Assembly (NCBI GenBank): GCA_016203345.1
Contig: JACQMZ010000034.1
Location: 1-8,947 of the forward strand
From: Candidatus Woesearchaeota archaeon
Lineage (GTDB): Archaea; Nanobdellota; Nanobdellia; Woesearchaeales; ARS49
Direction: 5' to 3'
Length of the DNA stretch: 8,947 nt
The notes below the pieces were generated by a model. It was not told the origin of the DNA. It saw only the letters and a program-made list of their open reading frames with translations, and did not search any database. This document shows positions 1-7,300 of the stretch, in pieces. Both the position numbers and the translations under genes were made by a program. Within the stretch, counting starts at the first letter, position 1, and each line of letters begins with the position of its first letter.

Positions 1-3
1 GCC

Positions 4-3000
4 ATGGACAAGTCTGAACAGTTTATTCTCTGGTTTGACCAGTTGAATATCGAAGACGTGCCTTACGTGGGCGGCAAGAATGCTTCACTCGGCGAGATGT
101 ACCAAGTCCTGACAAAAAAAGGAGTCAGAATCCCCAACGGGTTTGCCATCACGGCACACGCCTACAGACACCTCCTTGAAAAAACAGGCATTGAGCGCGA
201 GATGCGCAGCATCCTTCGCGGACTCAACACGCGAAACGTGAAAGACCTTGCGGATAGAGGACACCGCGTTAGGCAGCTTATCCGCTCGGCAGAATTCCCT
301 GACGAATTGCGCACAGCCATCATAGACGCATACAGAAAACTGTCAAAATCATATGGGCAAAAAGACGTGGACGTCGCTGTCAGATCCTCAGCAACCGCCG
401 AAGACCTTCCGGAAGCCAGCTTTGCAGGCCAACAAGAAACTTTCCTTAACATCCACAACGAACACGACCTCATCGACTCCTGCAAGAACTGCTTTGCATC
501 ACTCTTCACCAACCGCGCCATTTCGTACAGAGTCGAAAAAGGGTTTGACCACTTCAAAATCGCGCTGTCCATCGGCGTGCAGAAAATGGTCAGGTCAGAC
601 CTTGCCTGCTCAGGAGTCCTGTTCACTCTTGACACAGAAACAGGATTTCCAGATGTGGTGTTCGTCACCGCAAGCTGGGGACTTGGCGAAAACGTCGTCC
701 AAGGCGCTGTCAACCCAGACGAATTTCACGTGTTCAAGCCAACACTCAAAACCGGCCACAAGCCGCTCATTACCAAAGTGCTTGGCAACAAAGAACACAC
801 CATGATCTACTCGACTGAAGGCACCAAGCTTGTGAAAAACGTCGACACACCAAAAGACAAGCAAGAACAATTCTGCCTCACAGACGACGAAGTCCTTGAC
901 CTCGCCCGCTGGGGATGCATTGTTGAGGACCACTACACTGCAAAAAAAGGACGGTGGTGCCCGATGGATTTGGAGTGGGCAAAGGATGGCGAGAGCGGTA
1001 AACTCTTTGTTGTGCAAGCCAGACCAGAAACAGTCCAATCGCAAAGAAACCGAAAAATATTGGAAGAGTACAAGCTCAGACAGAAAGGAAAAATTCTCGT
1101 TGAAGGCAAAAGCGTAGGCAACAAAATCGCGGCAGGCGCGGCACAAATCATCCGCGACGTCAAAGACATCGCACAATTCAAGCCAGGAAACGTCCTTGTC
1201 ACAGAAATGACCGACCCAGACTGGGTTGTCATCATGAAACAAGCCGCAGCAATTGTAACAGATAAAGGGGGTAGGACTTGCTTTACTGGAGATACCAGGA
1301 TTCTTACGAACAGAGGGTTCATGTCAATGGAGGAAGTATATTCCCGACATGAAGGCCTGCAGGTGCCATCGCTCAATCGAGAAACTCTCAAGGTTGAATG
1401 GAAACCTATCAATGCAGTGATGAAAAGACGGGCTCCAGTCATTGAAGTTTCTACTTCGCTGACCGGAAGACAGCATAGCAATACCTTTCGGTTAACGCCC
1501 AACCACACAATGATCACCATCGCTCATCGCAAACTCGTCGACAAAGACATACAACACATGCTCGCTTGCGGAGATTACGCGGTTCTGGCGCAGCGAATAC
1601 CACAAGTGTCTGCCACCACAGCACAACAGCAATCTTTTGCGTACTTGCTTGGTGCGCTGAGTACGGATGGACACGTGCATCTCAATTCTAGACATGGCGA
1701 AATTACATTTGTCCAAAAACCAACCGCCCAGAAAGAAGAGTTCATCAGTACTGTCGTCAATAACGTGCAGTCCCTTTTTGGGAAAAAACCGTTGATACGC
1801 GAAAAACCTGTTTCTACAGGAACCATTCGTGGAAAGCCAGTGTGCGGTTCAGCGAATGCCTATCGATGGTTCGGTAAACAAATGGCCGAAACAGTCCTTG
1901 TACAGCAACAGCAATGGACAACAAAGTTGCTCACTTCAGACACGGAATTGTCCTATCATTTCCTTGCCGGAGTAATTGATGGTGATGGAACATACAACGA
2001 GAAGATTCACCGAATCAATATCTACTGCTCAAAACAGTGGCTGTTGGAATCGATCGTTGTGGCGTGTCTCCGCATAGGCATAGTACCGCAAATAACGAGG
2101 AATCGCACCGTTGCCAACGTCCAAATAGTTGAGAAGCTGGATGAAATCAGCAGACATACAAAACGAGTCAAAGCTACTCAATTGCGCGTCCGCATAGGCA
2201 CCCGCTTCTTTTCTGCACGCCAAACATTACAGGATATACTCCCAATGGTAAACAGGGACGGTAAGCTGCCTTCCTATGTGAACAATAATCTCTGCATCGA
2301 TGCCGACAAGTTGTTGTCAAGAGTTCTACCTCTTGCGCCAGTGTCTGCACAAGAAGAACTCAAGCAGTTGTACACAGGTGACATTCGTCAGCAGCGACTC
2401 AGATTTGAGCGCGAACTGGGCGAGCAAGAAGTGTATAACATAAGTGTGGCTGATAACCATAACTACATTGTGTTCAGCAAGGCATACACTCCACTACTTG
2501 TTAACAATTGCCACGCCGCCATTATCAGCCGCGAACTCGGCATTCCCTGCGTTGTCGGCACGAACAGCGCCACAAAAGTGGTCAAGAACAATCAGAAAAT
2601 AACCGTCAGTTGTGCAGAAGGCGACGCAGGCAAAGTCTATGACGGCATGCTGAAGTTTGACATCACCAAAATCAACCTCGAGCATATTGAACACCCACTC
2701 ACCAAAGTCATGATGAACGTCGGCAACCCAGAAGAAGCATTCGAGCTCAGCTTCCTTCCAAACGACGGCGTTGGCCTTGCCCGCGAAGAATTCATCATCA
2801 ATTCATACATCCAAATACATCCTATGGCGCTCATCAACTATCACAAGCTTCCGGACGAAATCAAACGAAAAATCGACGAGCACACCAAAGGATATGCAGA
2901 TAAATCACAATTCTTTGTAGACAAGCTTGCCCAAGGCATAGCCACCATTGCCGCAGCGTTTTATCCCAAAGACGTCATTGTCCGCGTCAGCGACTTCAAA

Positions 3001-3642
3001 TCCAACGAGTACGCGAACCTGATAGGGGGCATCTTGTTTGAACCAAAGGAAGAAAACCCTATGATCGGCTGGCGCGGCGCAGCCAGGTACTACAACCCAC
3101 GATACAAGGACGCATTCGCGCTCGAATGCAAAGCCATCAAGAAAGTACGCGACGACATGGGCTTGAACAACGTCAAAGTCATGATCCCCATGTGCAGAAC
3201 CGTTGCAGAAGGCAAAAAAGTACTTGCGGTCATGGCAGAAAACGGCCTGAAACAAGGCAAGAACAACCTCCAAGTATACGTCATGTGCGAACTCCCTGCA
3301 AATGTCGTCCTCGCAGACGAATTTGCAAAAGTGTTTGATGGTTTCAGCATCGGATCGAATGACCTAACACAGACAACTCTTGGGCTAGACAGGGACAGCG
3401 CGCTCGTCGCTGACCTGTTTGACGAACGCAACGAAGCAGTCAAACGGCTCGTTGAATATGCCATCACCACAGTCAAGCAAAGCCACCGCAAGATAGGCAT
3501 CTGCGGAGACGCACCATCCACATATCCTGAATTTGCGGAATTCTTAATCAAGTGCGGCATAGACAGCATCTCCTTAAGCCCAGATGCAGTCATGCGAACA
3601 CTGCTCGTCATTTTGAATGCTGAAAAGAAATACCGCCAATGA
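4..3642 (+). CDS. ppsA: Phosphoenolpyruvate synthase precursor with in-frame intein
   Basis: Converts pyruvate, ATP and water to PEP, AMP and phosphate; a cytosolic gluconeogenic enzyme. The N-terminal ATP-grasp (PPDK_N) domain spans about residues 15-350, with GGKNASLGE near 23-31 and VRSSATAEDLP starting at 126. The phosphohistidine domain follows; its GGRT-CHAAII motif is split by an intein (residues 426-835). Catalytic His is 837 in the precursor, 427 after splicing. The C-terminal PEP/pyruvate barrel has CELPANV, SIGSNDLTQ (1115-1123) and the CGDAPS loop with Cys1167, the likely proton donor. The spliced product would be 802 aa, close to the roughly 790 aa usual for bacterial PpsA. The ATG at 4 matches the usual N-terminus (LWFDQLN..DV..VGGKNASLGE), so the gene looks complete; its promoter lies outside the window. 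Confidence 0.97.
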   Translation: MDKSEQFILWFDQLNIEDVPYVGGKNASLGEMYQVLTKKGVRIPNGFAITAHAYRHLLEKTGIEREMRSILRGLNTRNVKDLADRGHRVRQLIRSAEFPDELRTAIIDAYRKLSKSYGQKDVDVAVRSSATAEDLPEASFAGQQETFLNIHNEHDLIDSCKNCFASLFTNRAISYRVEKGFDHFKIALSIGVQKMVRSDLACSGVLFTLDTETGFPDVVFVTASWGLGENVVQGAVNPDEFHVFKPTLKTGHKPLITKVLGNKEHTMIYSTEGTKLVKNVDTPKDKQEQFCLTDDEVLDLARWGCIVEDHYTAKKGRWCPMDLEWAKDGESGKLFVVQARPETVQSQRNRKILEEYKLRQKGKILVEGKSVGNKIAAGAAQIIRDVKDIAQFKPGNVLVTEMTDPDWVVIMKQAAAIVTDKGGRTCFTGDTRILTNRGFMSMEEVYSRHEGLQVPSLNRETLKVEWKPINAVMKRRAPVIEVSTSLTGRQHSNTFRLTPNHTMITIAHRKLVDKDIQHMLACGDYAVLAQRIPQVSATTAQQQSFAYLLGALSTDGHVHLNSRHGEITFVQKPTAQKEEFISTVVNNVQSLFGKKPLIREKPVSTGTIRGKPVCGSANAYRWFGKQMAETVLVQQQQWTTKLLTSDTELSYHFLAGVIDGDGTYNEKIHRINIYCSKQWLLESIVVACLRIGIVPQITRNRTVANVQIVEKLDEISRHTKRVKATQLRVRIGTRFFSARQTLQDILPMVNRDGKLPSYVNNNLCIDADKLLSRVLPLAPVSAQEELKQLYTGDIRQQRLRFERELGEQEVYNISVADNHNYIVFSKAYTPLLVNNCHAAIISRELGIPCVVGTNSATKVVKNNQKITVSCAEGDAGKVYDGMLKFDITKINLEHIEHPLTKVMMNVGNPEEAFELSFLPNDGVGLAREEFIINSYIQIHPMALINYHKLPDEIKRKIDEHTKGYADKSQFFVDKLAQGIATIAAAFYPKDVIVRVSDFKSNEYANLIGGILFEPKEENPMIGWRGAARYYNPRYKDAFALECKAIKKVRDDMGLNNVKVMIPMCRTVAEGKKVLAVMAENGLKQGKNNLQVYVMCELPANVVLADEFAKVFDGFSIGSNDLTQTTLGLDRDSALVADLFDERNEAVKRLVEYAITTVKQSHRKIGICGDAPSTYPEFAEFLIKCGIDSISLSPDAVMRTLLVILNAEKKYRQ
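1279..2508 (+). mobile_element. LAGLIDADG homing-endonuclease intein in PpsA
   Basis: A 410-residue intein at precursor residues 426-835. It begins CFTGDTRILT (block A, Cys1) and has TPNH at 498-501 (block B). Two dodecapeptide motifs follow: LLGALSTDG with Asp555, and LAGVIDGDG (654-662) with Asp661, so both endonuclease acidic residues are present. Block F is VYNISVADNHNYI with His819. It ends LLVNN before Cys836 of the extein. Joining the flanks restores GGRT-CHAAII, the normal PEP synthase motif, which fixes both boundaries. The penultimate residue is Asn834 where most inteins have His. PEP synthase inteins are known, for example in Methanocaldococcus jannaschii. Codon choice looks less biased than in the flanking extein by eye, as expected for a horizontally mobile element. 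Confidence 0.95.
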
Positions 3643-3682
3643 AAATCTCGAGTTCGACCCTGCGGGCCTCACACGAGATTTT
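3642..3682 (+). terminator. Stem-loop at ppsA stop codon
   Basis: A perfect 9-bp inverted repeat, AAAATCTCG (3642-3650) and CGAGATTTT (3674-3682), starts on the last base of the ppsA stop codon. The 23-nt loop holds CCCTGCGGG, itself able to form a 3-bp stem. The 3' arm ends in four T. The position suggests transcript termination or 3'-end stabilisation; that role is inferred. Its loop resembles that of the stem-loop at 7574-7612. Confidence 0.5.
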
Positions 3683-3690
3683 CAGGTCGT

Positions 3691-4255
3691 ATGCACAAGA
3701 ATCGTCTCGCTTTTGTTGCTCACTTAATTTTTCATAACAGGCAACAAAAACAAATTCGAAGAGATCAAACTGCTCTTGCCTGAGATCGAACATCTTGATG
3801 TTGATCTGCCAGAAATTCAGGCATTGGATGCAAAACACATTATTACAACAAAACTGTTGGAAGCATTAACCCGTACAAAAGGAGAATTCATTGTTGAAGA
3901 CACTTCATTGTATCTTGAATGCCTGCAGGGTTTACCAGGACCTCTTATCAAATGGTTTCTTGAGACACTCGGACCCCAAGGTCTGGTTCAATTGACTGAG
4001 AAATTAGGCACTGATAAAGCAGAAGCCAAAACCCTCATCGGGTATGCGCGCAGTGCAAAAGAAATGTATTACTTTGAAGGATCAATCAAAGGCAGAATTG
4101 TACAGCCCAGAGGAACACGATTCGGATGGGATCCAATCTTCCAGCCAGAAGGACAACACAAGACCTTCGCAGAGATGAGCAAAGAAGAAAAAAATACGAT
4201 GAGTCACCGAAGAAGAGCGTTGGACAAGTTAAAGGAATTCCTCCACAAGTCATAA
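3691..4255 (+). CDS. rdgB: XTP/dITP diphosphatase (Ham1/RdgB family), frame broken near 5' end
   Basis: Hydrolyses deaminated purine triphosphates (ITP, dITP, XTP) to monophosphates and pyrophosphate, keeping them out of nucleic acids. Family motifs include PEIQALD, VEDTSLYLECLQGLPGPLIK (catalytic Asp in VEDTS), FGWDPIF, KTFAEMSKEEK and SHRRRAL. The conserved N-terminal strand-loop FITGNKNKFEEIK is encoded at 3731-3769 in the same frame as the rest, but a TAA at 3725-3727 precedes it and no ATG, GTG or TTG lies between. The first standard start is TTG at 3776, which would lose the nucleotide-binding TGNKNK loop. Upstream, ATG 3691 opens a frame reading MHKNRLAFVAHLIF up to a run of five T (3728-3732). 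Removing one T gives LIFITGNKNKF, a normal family N-terminus. So this is a one-base insertion, an assembly error or frameshifting. No good promoter is seen. Confidence 0.8.
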
Positions 4256-4274
4256 AAACAACCACTACTCATTT

Positions 4275-4604
4275 ATGTCCATGCCCCGCGGTCGTCCAGT
4301 TGGTTCGGTAGTTCGACAAAACATTGTCAACATTCTTGCGGTCATCGGAAGAGCGTATGGGTATCAGGTCCACAAAGTCTACCAACAGATATATCCTCCC
4401 TGCACGCGTGAAGTCATCTATTACAATCTCAAGAAAGGCGTTAAAACAGGAGAGTTTGTGGTAGACGAAATCAAAACAGAGAAAGGAGAATACTCATGGG
4501 GGCAAGCAGTGGAAAAGACGTATTACCGGTTAGGGCCGCAAGCAAAACCAACAACCGATGAAAGAGTGACTCGTCATTTCCAAACTCAAAGATCATCAGC
4601 ATGA
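4275..4604 (+). CDS. Small winged-helix DNA-binding-like protein
   Basis: A 109-aa protein of unknown specific function. A basic start (PRGRPVGS) is followed by helices typical of a winged helix: VRQNIVNILAVIGRAYGY, HKVYQQIYPPCT, then a recognition-helix-like REVIYYNLKKGVKTGEF and a wing (VVDEIKTEKGEYSWG). The GYGYxxxKxY..I and YYxLKKG patterns recall PadR-like regulators, but the match is by eye. I recall similar proteins in DPANN archaea. A second ATG at 4281 would give MPRGRPVGS and lies about 26 nt from the TATA-like CATAAAAA at 4251-4258, so it may be the true start. The gene begins 19 nt after the diphosphatase stop and may be cotranscribed with it. It ends about 90 nt before the convergent trmJ. 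Confidence 0.75.
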   Translation: MSMPRGRPVGSVVRQNIVNILAVIGRAYGYQVHKVYQQIYPPCTREVIYYNLKKGVKTGEFVVDEIKTEKGEYSWGQAVEKTYYRLGPQAKPTTDERVTRHFQTQRSSA

Positions 4605-4671
4605 GTGAATGACAACGCACAAGTTCCCGCTCTCCGTCTGTCCTGCTCTTGCGCACAACATATCGTTGCTT

Positions 4672-4711
4672 TTAAACCTTGATTTCACACTGCATAATTA
4701 CTTAGGTTTAA
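4672..4711 (-). terminator. Stem-loop overlapping trmJ stop codon
   Basis: Perfect 8-bp inverted repeat TTAAACCT (4672-4679) and AGGTTTAA (4704-4711) with a 24-nt AT-rich loop. It covers the last codons and stop of trmJ and sits between two convergent genes. It could mark the end of either transcript. The stem is short and AT-rich, so chance is possible. Confidence 0.3.
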
Positions 4712-5402
4712 CTCGTCTAAAAAACCCAAACAATCCGAATACTTCCCTTTTCGTAAGAAACCATTTGCCAATGAGCCGCTTCCAAATCTTTCTCTGGGTC
4801 TCTTTCCGCCACGGCGTGCGCGACCATTTCATGTCATCGACCACGCCAGAGATTACTTTCACAAGTGCATCTTTTTCCTGCTTTTGCGCGAGCCGGAAGT
4901 GGCTGGTGGTGTGTTGTTCAGCAGTAGCCACAAAAAGCTCATACAAAACAATGCCAACAGCATGCGACAGATTCAATGTTTGAAACTTCTGATCAGCAGG
5001 AATCGTCACCACAAAATCACACCGTTCAATCATCTGATTAGACAATCCTTTGCCCTCGCTGCCGAACAACAACCCAACCGAATGGTTTTTTTTAACGAGC
5101 GGGACGAGCAATTCCACTGCTTGCTTCGGAGTCAAGGGCGATCGTGGAATGTTAAAATCAGTGCCAACCCTCCCTGTTGTTCCGACTAGTGTGTCAAACG
5201 AGTGAAGACACTTTTCATCAGTGACGACTGCGCTCTTCAGAATTGGACGCGCGTGCTTTGCCCTGCCCTCTGCCTCAAGACTTTTCACGTCACACTGCGG
5301 ATTGACGATCACTAACCGTGACAACCCAAAGTTCGCCATGAGTCTGGCAACTGCACCAACATTGCCTGCAACTTCTGGCTCATGAAGCACAACAGATATC
5401 AT
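4698..5402 (-). CDS. trmJ: tRNA 2'-O-methyltransferase, TrmJ-like (SPOUT/TrmH family)
   Basis: A 234-aa SAM-dependent SPOUT enzyme; TrmJ methylates the ribose 2'-OH of tRNA position 32. All three family motifs are visible: motif 1 PEVAGNVGAVARLMANFG with Asn14 and the catalytic-type Arg20; motif 2 LLFGSEGKGLSNQ (111-123); motif 3 IPADQKFQTLNLSHAVGIVL (134-153), which forms part of the trefoil knot and SAM pocket. The usual Ser before LNL in motif 3 is Thr142 here. The C-terminal segment (WKRLIGKWFLTKREVFGL) matches the helical tail of TrmJ proteins. Length is near the usual 240-250 aa. The ATG at 5402 is supported by a TATA-like box 27 nt upstream, implying a leaderless mRNA. Assignment to position 32 rather than another ribose methylation rests on family resemblance. 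Confidence 0.88.
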   Translation of the reverse strand: MISVVLHEPEVAGNVGAVARLMANFGLSRLVIVNPQCDVKSLEAEGRAKHARPILKSAVVTDEKCLHSFDTLVGTTGRVGTDFNIPRSPLTPKQAVELLVPLVKKNHSVGLLFGSEGKGLSNQMIERCDFVVTIPADQKFQTLNLSHAVGIVLYELFVATAEQHTTSHFRLAQKQEKDALVKVISGVVDDMKWSRTPWRKETQRKIWKRLIGKWFLTKREVFGLFGFFRRVKPK

Positions 5403-5425
5403 GCAGCATAGACACTGAATCCAGG

Positions 5426-5433
5426 ATATAAAT
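5426..5433 (-). promoter_or_regulatory. TATA-like box of trmJ
   Basis: On the minus strand the sequence reads ATTTATAT, centred about 27 nt before the trmJ ATG. That is the archaeal spacing for a transcript starting at the start codon. It lies in the 34-nt gap after the site-2 protease stop, giving trmJ its own promoter as well as possible read-through. Confidence 0.55.
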
Positions 5434-5436
5434 GTT

Positions 5437-6612
5437 CTATCTCACAAATCCAATGGCCACATTGGCGAGAATTAAGCCAAGCAAGGCAAAACTCACAAAA
5501 CTGAAAATTTGCGTTCCGATAGGAGCAGGCACGTATCGTGACAATACAAGATGCAACATCCTCCCCCCATCAATCGGACCCAACGGCAACAAATTAAACA
5601 AACCAATCCCTAGATTCAGCAACAAAAGCCAATAGAAAAGGCCAAACGTCCAACGCAAAAATTCAGTCAGCGTCTGCCCATACGCTGCAACAAACTCAGG
5701 CTTATGCCGCGTACCCTGGGAGGCCGCAATTCCAAAAAATGGCTTGCTGGCGTTCTTTTCAGTCATCCCCAAAACAATAATTCTTGTAGAAATGTTAGTC
5801 ACAACTTCCAAAGTCTCGCCTGGATGGCTCTTTCTCAGCACAGCAGTAAAGTTTTCCACTGACGTGACAGGAACCTCACCGATCCTTGTAATCAGCTCAC
5901 CAGGCTCAAAACCAGCTCGTGACGCAGGAGATTCTGCATTCACTGTCGCAACCTTCACGCCAGTAAAATCAATCATTCGCGCATACACTGGATTCACAAC
6001 AAGAAATATGATCAAAAACACAAACCCTGCAAAGATCAGATTTGAAAACGGACCAGCCGCAAAAATAGCCAACTGATCTCCCACACCGCGCTTCACCAGC
6101 TTCTTCTCATCAGGCTCAACAAACGCGGCAGGAACCACAGGAATGAGAATGCCGAGAAAGGCAAATCCCGATGACTTCACAGGCAAGCCATACACTCGCG
6201 CCATCACTCCATGAGCGAACTCGTGCACGCCAGCAATCACAAAAATCGCAGTAATCCAATACAAGAAAGGCACAAAAAAGACACCCTTGGCCTCAAAAGG
6301 AAGCACAGGTTTAATGGTTGGCGGCGCGTCAGGAGTCGTCAACAACATCCACGAACTCGACACCAACTCATACGTGATCAGGCCCATCCCCAGAAATCCA
6401 ATGGCTACGCCCACGACGCCCAATGCGCGCAGAGTCCGCGGAAAACGCGACGCCAAACTGTCCATCCACGCAATGCCCCACTGCGAGCGATACATGACCA
6501 CATAAAGGAAAGGAAAAATAATCTTCTGCAACACAATCCTTTTCCGGTTCACGACCACGAAGCTTATCATTGCAAGAAGAAAAACCAGTCCTGCAATTGA
6601 TTGAATGTCCAT
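5437..6612 (-). CDS. Site-2 protease-like membrane zinc metalloprotease (M50) with PDZ domain
   Basis: A 391-aa intramembrane protease of the M50 family, which cuts substrates within or near membrane segments. Hydrophobic segments lie at about 5-22, 30-42, 62-82, 111-130, 150-165, 178-206, 325-343 and 365-388. The zinc-binding HEFAH is His130-Glu131-His134. A second conserved motif, NLLPLGPIDGGR (340-351), supplies the third ligand Asp348. A single PDZ-like domain (about 208-275, with ESPASRAGFEPGELI and GEVPVTSVENF) sits between the two catalytic parts. The catalytic core looks intact. It is the third gene after aIF5A and eL40, starting 18 nt past the eL40 stop, with an SD-like AGAGGT about 12 nt before the ATG. 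The physiological substrate cannot be told from the sequence. Confidence 0.92.
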   Translation of the reverse strand: MDIQSIAGLVFLLAMISFVVVNRKRIVLQKIIFPFLYVVMYRSQWGIAWMDSLASRFPRTLRALGVVGVAIGFLGMGLITYELVSSSWMLLTTPDAPPTIKPVLPFEAKGVFFVPFLYWITAIFVIAGVHEFAHGVMARVYGLPVKSSGFAFLGILIPVVPAAFVEPDEKKLVKRGVGDQLAIFAAGPFSNLIFAGFVFLIIFLVVNPVYARMIDFTGVKVATVNAESPASRAGFEPGELITRIGEVPVTSVENFTAVLRKSHPGETLEVVTNISTRIIVLGMTEKNASKPFFGIAASQGTRHKPEFVAAYGQTLTEFLRWTFGLFYWLLLLNLGIGLFNLLPLGPIDGGRMLHLVLSRYVPAPIGTQIFSFVSFALLGLILANVAIGFVR

Positions 6613-6630
6613 CAGCTTAACAAAACCTCT

Positions 6631-6792
6631 TTACTTCTTGCGCTTCGGCTTAAACCGCTTATAGCCGCACTTTCTGCAGGTCACTTTACTTTCGGCAATC
6701 TTGCGCGCAGGCGCACGATTGGCAGTCTTGCATCTCCTGCAAATGAATACGTTGCGAAACATTCTTTCTTCTGCTTCCTTAAACTTCACCAT
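6631..6792 (-). CDS. rpl40e: Large-subunit ribosomal protein eL40 (L40e)
   Basis: A 53-residue zinc-ribbon ribosomal protein of the archaeal large subunit. The translation starts MVKFKEAEERMFRNVFICRR, with Cys18 and Cys21, continues to CRKCGYKRFKPKRKK with Cys39 and Cys42, and is strongly basic. The F.EAE.R.F start and CRKCGY end match archaeal L40e. The 17 residues between the two Cys pairs are more than in the shortest archaeal versions I remember (about 10). The ATG overlaps the aIF5A stop by one base (TAATG), implying translational coupling. An SD-like GGTGA lies 6 nt upstream, inside the last aIF5A codons. Confidence 0.92.
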   Translation of the reverse strand: MVKFKEAEERMFRNVFICRRCKTANRAPARKIAESKVTCRKCGYKRFKPKRKK

Positions 6793-7199
6793 TACTCGTC
6801 ACCGCCGCCGCCCTTCAACTGCTTCATGACTTTCTGCCCCAAAATAATCCAGTACAAGACAGACACGCCAGCCTGCACCGTTGCCTTCAATTCATCAGGA
6901 ACCTTCAAATCAAACGTCTCAAACGTCTCGCTATCCATCACATTCGCGCTGTCGCCTACAACAGACAAGACCTGCGCGCTCCTCTTCTCTACAATCGGAA
7001 CTTCAACATTATCGTGAGCCGGGACAACAATGTCGCGTTTTTTCTCATCAATCAAGCCAATCGCCACGATACGCGCCTTTGCGTGCCCGTGCTTGCCAGA
7101 TTTGCCGATATCCACACTCACCACCCGACACGCGGCGTTATCAATAACGATGTACGACCCGACTTTTATAGAGCCAGCATCAACAACTTTAGTAGCCAT
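6792..7199 (-). CDS. eif5a: Translation initiation factor 5A (aIF5A)
   Basis: A 135-aa elongation-promoting factor that relieves ribosome stalling; its lysine is modified to hypusine or deoxyhypusine. The modification loop GKSGKHGHAKARIVAIG carries the substrate Lys36 (between Gly35 and His37). An SH3-like N-terminal domain is followed by an OB-fold C-terminal domain starting near VEVPIVEKRSAQVLSV. Length is normal for archaea. The C-terminus is an unusual KGGGGDE tail whose codons contain the SD-like GGTGA for eL40. First gene of a minus-strand cluster with eL40 and the site-2 protease. A TATA box 27 nt before the ATG suggests leaderless transcription. The modifying enzyme (deoxyhypusine synthase) is not in this window. 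Confidence 0.96.
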   Translation of the reverse strand: MATKVVDAGSIKVGSYIVIDNAACRVVSVDIGKSGKHGHAKARIVAIGLIDEKKRDIVVPAHDNVEVPIVEKRSAQVLSVVGDSANVMDSETFETFDLKVPDELKATVQAGVSVLYWIILGQKVMKQLKGGGGDE

Positions 7200-7220
7200 A
7201 GCCAGCGAAGGGAATTCCCT

Positions 7221-7230
7221 TATTTATAAA
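7221..7230 (-). promoter_or_regulatory. TATA box of the aIF5A-eL40-protease cluster
   Basis: Minus-strand TTTATAAATA, centred 27 nt upstream of the aIF5A ATG, is a near-consensus archaeal TATA box and implies initiation at the start codon. It sits just outside the hairpin repeat at 7241-7290, which would insulate it from the gene upstream. Confidence 0.65.
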
Positions 7231-7240
7231 GCTTCCCCTA

Positions 7241-7290
7241 CGAATTTTTGCGAACTCCCTCGCTACGCTCGGTCGTTCAGCAAAAATTCG
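7241..7290. repeat. Intergenic hairpin repeat, copy 1
   Basis: Arms CGAATTTTTGC (7241-7251) and GCAAAAATTCG (7280-7290) are perfectly complementary over 11 bp. Inside, GAAC (7252-7255) pairs with GTTC (7275-7278), with a single bulged A at 7279. The 19-nt loop is TCCCTCGCTACGCTCGGTC. A near-identical loop occurs in copy 2 (8830-8876) with arms one base pair shorter in the T run. It lies 10 nt beyond the stop of the small membrane protein gene and before the aIF5A promoter, where a terminator would be expected. Function is inferred. Confidence 0.75.
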
Positions 7291-7300
7291 GAGATACGAA

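Noticed and set aside
162..1242. Long open frames on both strands opposite the ppsA N-terminal half (minus 162-713, minus 610-1242, plus 353-805).
   Set aside because: They overlap a clearly real gene, have no recognisable motifs and read as shadow frames.
4614..4656. Imperfect inverted repeat GCACAAG...CTTGCGC after the winged-helix gene.
   Set aside because: Seven bp with a mismatch and a long loop; too weak to call a terminator.
4609..4983. Plus-strand open frame across the 3' end of trmJ.
   Set aside because: Antisense to the conserved SPOUT motifs of trmJ; no protein family features.
5450..5465. Short perfect hairpin CCAATG-GCCA-CATTGG near the end of the site-2 protease gene.
   Set aside because: Only 6 bp, wholly within coding sequence, with no T run; likely chance.
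7252..7278. The reverse complement of the hairpin loop resembles sequence beside the pMB1/ColE1 origin of cloning vectors (GAACGACCGAGCG..AGCGAG).
   Set aside because: Only about 20 bp match, the flanks do not, both copies differ from the vector and from each other, and each sits within its own matched arms. Vector contamination is not supported.
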